In this document: piece by piece, positions 1 through 10,200 of the stretch
Layout of the letters: every line of letters begins with the position of its first letter
Position numbering within the stretch: the first letter of the stretch is position 1
Source of the DNA: Symsagittifera roscoffensis
Lineage: Eukaryota > Xenacoelomorpha > Acoela > Convolutidae
Direction of reading: 5' to 3'
Assembly: GCF_963678635.1 (NCBI RefSeq)
Contig: NC_087064.1
Coordinates: forward strand, 4,066,411 to 4,130,410
Length of the DNA stretch: 64,000 nucleotides
Notes under the pieces: model-generated
Seen by the model: the letters and a program-made list of their open reading frames with translations, nothing else
Database searches by the model: none
What the model was told of the DNA's origin: nothing
Program-made: the position numbers and the translations under genes

Positions 1-1
1 G

Positions 2-2680
2 GCTCACAACAAATGCAACTTCCTGAGACGTACCATACAATGCACCCCTGTCTTTGCCCACAATCTCCAGAATTATGATTTGCACCATGTACTGAAGAGT
101 CTGCAAGATACCAATACCAGAAACACCTTTTCGCTCATTCCTCTCAATGACGAAAAATTTATTTCACTTACAATGAAAGTGTGGATTAGATCGTACACTA
201 ACGAAAAAGGAAATGTCCAACATGTCTACGAAGAAATCCGTTTTGTGGACAGTTGTAAATTTATGAACAGCTCACTCGATGAGCTAGCTCGAAATCTACC
301 CGTGGAAAAGTTCATATATCTCAATAACCACTTTGCTACCCGACCGGAAGAAGATAAAGCACTGATTCGACAAAAAGGTTACTTCCCCTACTCGTATGTT
401 GACAGCCATGCAAGATACACAGAAGATGGACTACCTGCACGCGACAAGTGGACCAACACGCTGCAAGGAGGTGTTGTTAGTGTCAGTGAAAAAGAATACC
501 AACATGCATGGTTAGTGTACACTCGTTTCGGTTGTCAGACTTTGGGCGAATACAGCGATTTGTATCTAACAACTGATACCTTGTTTCTTGCATGCGTTTT
601 TGAAGAGTTTAGACGAGTGTGTTATGAAACATATAAGCTAGACTGTGCTCAATATTTCACGGTTAGCAATCTCTCAGGGGATGCATTTTTGCGAACATGC
701 AAGGCTGACCTCCATTTGCTCACTAATAGGGAGCACTTGGATATGGCAGAAAACCTGATCAGGGGGGGCATTGCAAGTGTGTTTGAAAAAAGACTTGTTT
801 CCGCCAACAATAAATTTGTGAAAAATTACGACCCTAAACAGCCTAACACTTTCCTCTTCATGATAGACGCGAACAATTTATATGGCGGGATTATGGAAAA
901 ATTTCCTCTTCCACTTAACTCATTCGAGTTTAATGGCCAAGTTACTATAGCCGAAATTCTCAACACGAGCAGAGAATCCGAAATTGGATACATTTTGGAC
1001 GTCGATCTTTTATACCCCGATCATTTGCATGATGCACATTCGGATTACCCACTCGCCCCAACAAAAGAAGTTGTGTCCAAAATGTGGCTCAGTGAGCTTC
1101 AATTGGACATGTTGAAAAAAATGAACATTTCGGATAAAGTGGGCACTACGCCAAAGCTCATACAAAACTTCTTTCCAAAGAAAAACTATACTGTACACTA
1201 CCTAACACTTCAGCTCTATGTCAAACTTGGTTTGAAAATTGAAAAAGTTAATCGAGTACTTCAGTTTAGACAAGAAAAATTTATTGCACCATATGTTCAG
1301 TTGAACACTGAGCTCCGAAAAAAAGCTACTACCAAGTTTGAACAAGATTTCTTCAAGCAAATAATAAATAGTACGTTTGGAAAATTCTGCGAATCAAAAA
1401 GGAATCGACTTATTGTAGATATTGTTCGCAATGCTGAAGAACTGCAAAATTTATCAAGGAAAAAAAGATTTAGCAGTATAAAAATTATTGACCAACACTT
1501 GGTATCTGTAACCTCAAAACCTGTGAACATTAAATGGGATAAGCCCACAATTGTTGGTGCAACGATACTAGATTTGGCAAAATTTTACATGTTCCAGTTC
1601 CATTACAACATAATCAAGAAAAATTTTGACGCAACTCTTTTATATTCGGATACTGATTCGTTCCTGTATGAAATCCGCAGCAAAGACCTCTACAATGAAA
1701 TTGAGAAAAACCATGAACTGCGAAATCATTTTGACTTTTCAAATCTACCAGCCACCCACCCCCTCTACACCAACGAGAATTTGCGCGTTACCCTGAAATT
1801 CAAGGACGAGTTTGCTGGGGAGATCATACAGGAGTACGTCGGACTAAAACCCAAACTGTACAGCATTATTTCTTCGAGTAAGTTTCTTTTTCTTTTCTCT
1901 TACCATTTTGCAATTACCATTTTAGAAAAGGGCAACAAAAACAAATCATAAGATTATGTAGAGAGGGTTGGGGGGGGAATGGAGGTATTTATGTGGAAAA
2001 GAGAAAAAACTGTTAAAAATTTGAAGTAAATTGATTGTATTTTTGTTTCAGACATGGACAAAAAAAGCGCGAAAGGTATTTCTAAATATTCCAAAATGGA
2101 GCTAACCCATAATAAGTTTAAACAAACATTGACTTACTGTTCGCTGGTCCGGTCAGAAAATGTGAGGATAAATTCTTGCAATCACAATTTACAAACCATA
2201 ATAACGAATAAAATTTCCCTGAGCGCATTTGACAATAAGCGCTATATACATGCAGACAGAGTAACTACTAGTCCTTTCGGACATAAACGTTTGCGTGAGG
2301 ATATGTTCATAAGAGAAATTGGGCGCACCATGGACTGGGGCGAATACGACGTAGACGACGACGCCGTGGTCCCCACTCCCACCGATAACGGAAGTGGGGA
2401 GGATTTGGCTGAAGCTATAGAAGCGCAGGGCGGGTATTATGTGGATATTTTTACTCTACCAGATATGGGGTTCAACCAACCCACATACACTGATCAAGAG
2501 CTAGAACAGGATTTGGTAGATTTCGACCAGCTAAGTGGGCAAAATGAGTCAGAACCAGCAGCGTACAACTGCCCCTATTTGGACATTGAAGCTCGAGAAG
2601 AAAACGAGCGGGAAGAAATTAGACCACCTAAACGGCGGTGCTTAAATCGACGTGCTTTTATATTAGACGATTCTGACTAA
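2..2680 (+). CDS. Protein-primed family B DNA polymerase of a Maverick/Polinton/adintovirus-like element (5' partial, two exons)
   Basis: The reading frame is open from the first bases of the window to the predicted donor at 1877|1878 (GTAAGT). It resumes at an acceptor after 2051 (TTTCAG) and stops at 2678-2680. Visible motifs in order: an exonuclease-type FAHNLQNYD near 50-76, the polymerase A motif DANNLYG at 866-886, the B motif region INSTFGK around 1360-1383, and the catalytic YSDTDS at 1643-1660. Exon 2 begins in the segment that usually follows the palm in this family and includes a SPFGHKR segment. It then runs into about 110 extra residues, acidic (DVDDDA) and ending with a basic PPKRRC patch and DDSD. 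Such polymerases replicate linear DNA from a terminal protein. The 5' part, including the terminal-protein/exonuclease N-terminus, lies outside the window. No disabling stop or frameshift is visible. No integrase, ATPase, protease or capsid gene is seen to the right, so the rest of the element, if present, is to the left. The intron is predicted, not proven. Confidence 0.85.
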
Positions 2681-2735
2681 ATAACTTCTGATTATAAATG
2701 TAATTGATTCGCTTTATAGTACTTTTCATTCAGGA

Positions 2736-2741
2736 AATAAA
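2736..2741 (+). promoter_or_regulatory. Polyadenylation signal AATAAA
   Basis: A canonical AATAAA lies 56 bases after the polymerase stop codon, followed by a T-rich stretch. Position and context fit the 3' end of the polymerase transcript. Confidence 0.5.
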
Positions 2742-2984
2742 GCTTTTCAAAATTGTTCTTTTGACCCAAAAGTGAAATAATCAACAACTCTAATCGTGAG
2801 GGGGAGGGGGGTATTCAAAACAACAATATAAGCTTACCAATATCACAGCATTTTATTTAATTCCACACGTGGCGATAAAGATTACAAAATAATCCACAAT
2901 AAAACGCGCGCAGTAAAGTTTGAACTGTCAAAGTCAAAGGGAAAACATGCACCAACCAAAACTTAATTCCTTTCCCGTTTCCAT

Positions 2985-3138
2985 AAAGTGGCTGGAAAAT
3001 TACCAATTTTAACCCCCCTTAAAACATGCGTGCCTGAAAAAGTAGGGGCTTTAACCCCTTTGGGGGTTAAAAGTGGTAAGTACAACGGCACACTGAATTT
3101 TGGGGGGGGTTAAAAGTCGTCATTTTCCTAGCCACTTT
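2985..3138. repeat. Foldback/MITE-like element with AAAGTGGCTGG arms
   Basis: The left arm starts AAAGTGGCTGGAAAATTACC and continues into TTTTAACCCCCC. The right arm is its near complement, ending ATTTTCCTAGCCACTTT. A smaller internal pair (AACCCCT / GGGGGTT) sits in the middle. There is no ORF. The target duplication is not clear. Confidence 0.6.
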
Positions 3139-4257
3139 TACTATACTACTTATTTTATCACTATAAAATATTTAATATTAACCAATCATATTCCATCCAA
3201 CTAACAACCCACTTATTTGTAAGTGCTGAAATTACTTGTAATTTCAGCACCAGAGAGATTTGAGTTTAACTTAGAAATTAGTTACCTCTCCAAGAGAACT
3301 TCAGCAATCGCAATAAGCCAGTATGCTCTAGATCTTTTGAGCCTAGCAGAGACTAGTTAAACACCCTGAGACTAGTAGATATAAGAGTAAGATTAGGATC
3401 GGTATTAGACTAAGAAGTTGCACGAATCTATCCGGCCGAAAATAAGATAGCGTGACGAGCAGACGGTGTACCCTATCCGAAAGACCAGAACTCCTAACTC
3501 AATAGCATGCATCACGATTGTGTTCAGATTTTTTAAAATTCAAAGAGATCGAAAGATATGCTAGCACAGAACGAACACCTCTGTTTTATTTGCCTGGCAG
3601 TGTATTGGATGTTGCCAAAAAAACAACAAATGTTATTGTTTTTCAAAGATGCTCTTGACTTCCATTCAATTTACAGATTCTGAATCCCAAATATTGGGGT
3701 CAAGTATTACAATATTGTGCACTTAGGCACAGATCAACAGCCCTATTATCTTCTTTTCGTTTTATTAATTGTGTTCTGCTGTTTGGGGGCTGCATGGGTC
3801 TCGTTAGACCATCAGATGAGATTCATCAAAAACCCAAGCATCCATACAAGCAAACAAAAACTAAATAAGCTATGCCTCGGTAGTACAGACAATTACGAGA
3901 GAAAATTTTTTATAACTTAGTTCGAGTTCCAGTGTATAAAGACTAAGTTTTAAGCCACTATTAGAACAACGGTTACAGTAATGATTTTTCTAGGTTTCAC
4001 AAAACACCTAAACTTTGAATACAGATTTTTTTTCTACTTTTTACACTAGAAGTTCATGTCCACTCCTGGAGGGCTTCGGTCGGCTACGATTCGCAGTGAA
4101 TTGCGTTGGATTTTGCTGATTTGAACACAAAAGTACTTTAAGTCCCAAAATTTCTTGAAAGTAGACGCTTAAACCTGTCTATGTTAGATGCAAAAAAAAG
4201 GTTTTGATTGTCATAGTTTCTTCTGAAAACTTGGTCTTAAAATTCAAAAATCTACTT

Positions 4258-7200
4258 CTAATTTTTCTGCTGCGGTGAGTTTTCAGCACTTGACGTGGCT
4301 TCATACAGCGGGGATAGTTTCGGATCGAACTTTTTCTTTTTGTATTTCCGCTTTTTAGGTTTTGGCTCTGGATCGGGTATCGGGTCTGGTAGCGGAGCTG
4401 GTCGTTTAATGTCCAGAATTGATGGTCCCTACATTTACATAAAAGTTTATGGGAATTGCAGATAATGCAGAATCAAGTTTTTTGATGTGATAACACATTA
4501 TATTTTTAAATTTCGGAGACAATGCTTCAGAACATTTGAAAGCAAGCGCAGACTTGTTACCAACAAGTTTTGAATGATTTACTAAAAGTTTTTCAACATC
4601 CAAAAATAACTTTACTGAACTTTACAAAAATAACTTTACAAAAAGGCTTTACTGAGCTAAAAAAAACTTAATTAAACGATAACTAAAAATTAAATTATAC
4701 AAAAAAACTGTTGAGTGTTAATTTTTTCTATTTTGCTATTTTAGTTGTTTGATAAAAAAAGGCAAACCCAAACTTTAGTTTTTCTGCTGACGATGTAATA
4801 TGACTTAAAAATTGTTCCAACTTGATTTGAGCAAACACTACATTAGAATGTTTGAAGGGCAGCTGGGATGTTCAGGGATTTACAAAACTGTTTCATTTCA
4901 CCAATCAAATAAAGCAAGTCTGCTTGTATGTCTGGGCTAACCACTGAATGTTTTAAATGCAGTTTAGGACCAATCAAACTGATTTTGATTTAAAAATAGG
5001 CAAGCATTTTTTTAAATTTTCTTTCCTTCTTTATAATATGTAATTTGTAAAATGGAAAGAACAATTTAGCGTCTGGTATCTTGATAATAAGATTAGATTG
5101 CCTTAACTTGATTTAGAACAATTCATTCTGTCGCTTACGCGTGCGTGTTATAGGGGCGCAACTAATCGCGGTTTAGTTATCCCAAAATGGCCAAATTGCC
5201 AATTTGAAAATGATCACATAACGGCAGGTGATAATTTGTTTTATATTTGAGCTATATACAACAATATCTTTCAGATGGTATAAAAAATCTGTTATTCAAC
5301 CAATTAAAACGTCAAAAGTTGGTTGATTAAAAAAGAATCATCCAATTCAAATATTTTTGTCACGTTCTTCGGACCAACAAGAGGGCTCGTATCAAGCCAG
5401 AGCTTGCAGTATCTGAATAAACGACAGGTTTAAAAAAAATCATAAAAAAACTGAAATTCTGAGCCATGTTTCAGTTTTTGGGAATCATCCCTCAGCAAGC
5501 AAAATCCAGTCTAGTAGGACATAAAATTTGGTTTTGAGACAATAATTGGATTAGTTTATTCGTACTTTAAATCAAATTTTTGACGCAAGCCATATATTCA
5601 CTTTCCAAACTGTATAAAATGTTTCGTCAGAAAAATCAAACTTGTCAAAAAAATTACCCAGGCGTAGTTGTTTTCACTTTCTTCAAAGGTCGGGTCGGAA
5701 CTAATTGTTTTGCATTCACCCATTTACACGACGAATTCATGTTTAAAATTGAAAAAACCAGGTCACAAATTGATCAAAATTTTAATTGCCTATTAAGCTC
5801 TATTGAAAAGTGTTTGCTCTATTAAAAAAAACTTGATAAAACTCAAAAAAATTACTCTACTTTTCCTAACAAAAAATATTCCTCCACGCGCTATTTTAAG
5901 TGAGAAAAAAAGTGATATATTTCGGTTATAGCATACAGTGCTGATTTAAATTACCCGGACAAAACGAACAAAACTTGAATTTTTAAGCGTATTTTTCTCA
6001 ATTTGGGTTAAGATTAGACAAAAAACGAAGAGAACAAAAGTTTGGGTTAAGATTAGACAAAAAACGAAGAGAACAAAACTTGAATTTTCAAGCGCATTTT
6101 TCTCAATTTGGGTTAAGATTAGACAAAAAACGAAGAGAACAAAAGTTGCTTAGAATTTCATCGGAATTAATATGGTGCAATTGTTTCTCCGAAATTCTCA
6201 ACCAAAATGTTACCCCAAAAATGGGTCTTATTGGCTTGGGATGCTTTAGTGTGACACCTCCTCGAGTGGTGTAGTCCTTTGCGGTGTGGTCCGCAGTAAT
6301 CGGATCTACCCCGGTGCATCCTGGGGAATTGGTCTGAGCTTTTGAACTGTCGGGTAGGTATTTGTATTTCCTGTCTGCCTGCGCGTTATACTGTGTGGAG
6401 TTTGCAGTATAACACCGACGGTTCATCAAACGAGGCCAATTCTGCTAACGTCACACGCCGCATTGCCCAGTGCTTAGAGACGTAGGTGCGAACCAAGGGG
6501 AGCGTTGCTTCGGCAAATGTGAGCCTTGGGGGATACCCGACATCTTTGTGTTTGCGCATGCCCCTCCTGTCATTGGTCTAACCAGTGGCGGGTTTCCCGT
6601 ACGTCTATCGACACTTTGTACGGCTCCGTGTTCGGCGGAGGTCTATGCTTGCATAGTCGTGTAAAAACCCTTCTGTTTAAAGGAGTTTTAGGGATACTCT
6701 TCCCTCAAAGCGGTAGCTATGTTCTATAGTTACCGGCGATTGTAAAGGATCTTAAGTTGCCGGTTAGTATGGACCCGAAAGCTGACAGCGGGTTTCTGAT
6801 CTTTCCTAGCTGTCTGTTAGTAGGAGAAAGAAAGCTGGCGATACGAGATTCCTGCCCAAGTAGTGCATGAGCTATGCTCATCGGTCTAAGCCAAAGACCT
6901 CGGTCTAAGCCAGAGACCTTTTAAGTTATCCCTGTGGGTTATCTATGATGACCCTGGGCCAACGAGTGGGATTGAATAGGAGTGGTGCCCCTATAGGATC
7001 CAAGCTGGTCACGTAAGGTGGGATGTCGTATGCACTACACGCTCCCTTTAAGTGACCAGGTAGCAAGAGTATCCGACTCATCTCAGCATGGCTAGGATAA
7101 GCTACGGGACGCACTGTGTGCGTCGGGGTCCGCTGAGATATATTTATATACATCTCTAAAAATTTGCAAAAAATGTTTAAAAATTGTTTTAAGCAAAGAT

Positions 7201-10200
7201 TCTGGGTTTTATATAGTAAAAATCACACTTATTGACTATTAAGTAAAATTTTTTTCTTTTATACAGGTTTTTGACAATTTAACCCTTCTTTTACTTTGTT
7301 GGGCTGTGTAAGAGGCTTCTTGATTAATTGAAAAAAGCCAATAAGACCCGTTTTGGGGGTAAAATTATGGTTGAGAATTTCGTAGAAAAAATTTCACCAT
7401 TATAATTCTGATGAAATTCTAAGCAACTTTTGTTCTCTTCATTTTTTGTTCAATCTTAACCCAAATTGAGAAAAATGCGTTTGAAAATTAAAGTTTTGTT
7501 CGTTTTGTCCGGATAATTTAAATCAGCACTGTATTAAATAGATTAATTAGCATGCCTCAATTCAATTTCGAACGATTTCTCAGACGATTCAAATCTTCGT
7601 TTTTGGTTTAATAGCACAAAGTATATTGCGCGTTAATTATACCAAATCAACTAAACTGGCAAATTTTAGACCTAAATAATTTTTTTTAATGATCACAGGT
7701 GAAAAATCTGTTTAAATTTGAGCTCAAGTTAACAACAATTTTTGGATGATAAAAAAAAATTCAGTCAACTTTGCTAGTTAAAAAGTTGAAGATTGTCTGG
7801 AAAAAACTAACTGCCCCAGCACAAATGTTCACGTCATTCAAAATTCAGAACAATAAGTTTTTTAAAGTCTATTAAAATTTAAATTGCTCTATAATAAATT
7901 TGATGAAATCACCTTGACTAATAACAGGACTGCTTAAAGTTTTAGGAAAACCACCTCGATTATATTGTTCTTCATTCCGACTAAACATGGCGATCAAAAA
8001 TTAGCATTTAAAAAAATTACAACAGAAAAAAGATGTCAAATATTTCAGTTCATATTCAATACTTGTTTCTACATGCATTATTTTTACTAATCATTAGGGT
8101 TTGAAATTTGCTCATTTGGCTAAACTGTTTTTGGCTGAAATGGGCGCTTTTAAGAACTGAACTATGATACTAAACGCAAAATAGCGAACTATTTGAGCGA
8201 GGTTAATCATTCCGCACTCAAAAGCATTCCAAAAAATCAATGACGTTTTGCGCAAGTGTCACGGTTTAAGGCACTTTTAACAGCTTTTAGAAAAGTTTTA
8301 GGGTCGGTCGGCCAAAAATGGGGCCAAAAAGGGAAAATTTATGTGTTTAAGGACCTTACCACTGAGAGACGTAGAAGGAGGGCTTGACGTAAGTTTTCTA
8401 TAAATATGCTTAAGAGTGATGAAAATTCTGGAAACTAACATCCCATTTCTGGGGCTCTTCATCTTTCGGCTCCTCTGGTGCTTCCGGGGAAATCGGAGGC
8501 TCCATCTCTTCATCCATGTCATCGATTATTGTAGGGCTCTTTTCGGACAAACGAGGAAGGGTTTTGGGGGTCTTTTCGGACAAACGAGGAGGGGTTTTGG
8601 GGCTCTTTTCGGACAAACGAGGACGGACTTTGGGACTCTTTTTCGGTGCACCGGGAACTGACTTAGAATTTTTTCCAGATGTTAGGGAAGATGTTTTTGG
8701 ACTCAGACTGGTTGTATTGGCAGACGATTTTGGGTCCAGATTGTCGAGAAAGCGAGGGGGGATGACTCCGGCGCCAGGCAGTATTGGGGAGAATCTGATC
8801 TTGAGTACGTGCAGATGTTCACACCCCTCGAGAGCGGCTAGAATCAAAGCGAATGGGGTTACAACAGCCGAAATGGAGACGAACAATAACCAGGTTCGGG
8901 TTTAGGGCGGAGGGGGTTCAGATTCGAGAGGACGGTGCCCCTTTTGATTCAATTTTATCCAAACGCCATTTTTTGTAACTCAATTTTTGGTCAAAACCGT
9001 CCAAAAATCGCCTAAAAACTTCTTTTATGCCTAAAAAGTCAACAAAGTTTTCAAAAAATTTTTGCAAAAAAGGTCAAATTTTTCAACAACTCAACTTCAT
9101 CGGCGAAAAAGATGGTCGACGACGCAATATACGAAAACTGGTGTAACAATTTTTTTTTTTCACCTTCCATAGTTTGAAAATGTAGCGGAAACTATAATCT
9201 GAGCTCATTGTTTGACCTACATACATAGACTTTTTTTATTAACACTCTCTTTGCTAATCCTGTTTTGATTTATCGGAGAAGGCTATCACTTGCTAAAAGA
9301 AACGATGAGAGAAACAAAATATACAAAAATTGGATTTTTTCCACTCTCCCCACACTACTTAAAATTTGTGAAAATCTAATCGTTGTTATGAAATTTTGCA
9401 TGCTGAACAAATCAATAACTATTCTGATAATAATCAATAACTATTCAAATCAGATACTATTTTCTCCACAGCTGATAAGGAAAAATTTCAAGTTTAACCC
9501 TATTGTAATAAAATGGAAACTATGCAGTGGGCGAGGAGTAAAAAAGCTTAAAAATGTTTTTATCGAATAAACTTAAAAAAGTCGGAAAAAAGTTCTAAAT
9601 TGTTTTTCCGGGTAAATCGGCAAAAAAGGAGGGATTTAGTCAAAAAAGGGGGCCTTAAAATGGGGATCTCTTCAAATATCCCCCCTTGCAAAAGTGGGGA
9701 GCTTCGTTGCAGATACAAAATGTATATATGCTTAACCATTGCATTATTTCTTTATAGTGGTGGCAATTTGTTTCTAGGTACCCTAAGGGGGACAATAATT
9801 ATTATAACAAGATCCAAATCTATTACCGAGTAAATCCCGTGGCTGAATGATCTTCCTCTTGTTTTTGATGGTGTGCATGGATGACTCGAACAGAAACTCG
9901 TGCACCAGTGTCTCTGCTATTCCCGCCAACATCACACCAGCATCCTTCCCAACCCTCTTTTTGGTCTCTCGCTTCACAAAATTCTAAACACCAAACTCCA
10001 AAATTTTGTAAATTTTTTGGAAAATTTCGAACTTAAATTCTAACTAGATGTAAGGTTTTCGGTAAAATTAACATTAAATTTATGGTTTTTGGCCAATTTT
10101 AAAGTTAAATTCTAACTAGATATTAAACTTTTATCAAACTTTCAATGCTGAAGTTTAACTTAAGTTATGATTTTGGGCCAATTTTAAAGTTACTTTCAGA

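Larger units (their letters stand above)
5936..7531. mobile_element. Non-autonomous Tc1/mariner-like element with long TIRs, inside intron 3 of the H2A-variant gene
   Basis: The ends are CAGTGCTGATTTAAATTACC and its complement, finishing AATTTAAATCAGCACTG. Both are directly flanked by TA (5934-5935 and 7532-7533), the target duplication typical of Tc1/mariner elements. The inverted repeats reach inward to about 6238 on the left and 7334 on the right, roughly 200 bases of homology. The left arm is longer because of internal tandem copies. No transposase is encoded. Confidence 0.75.

Noticed and set aside
3717-3920. 67-codon frame with hydrophobic stretch LLFVLLIVFCCLGAAWV
   Set aside because: It could pass for a membrane segment, but there is no ATG in good context at the start (GTG), no splice borders and no recognisable family.
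6919-6942. ACAGGGATAAC on the minus strand inside the mariner-like element, as in large-subunit rRNA
   Set aside because: The bases on either side do not follow the conserved peptidyl-transferase region, and no other rRNA block was recognised. An 11-base match alone is not evidence.
8416-8905. Two long plus-strand open frames over the H2A-variant tail exon
   Set aside because: They are antisense shadows of the 33-base coding repeat. The minus-strand frame has splice signals and protein homology.
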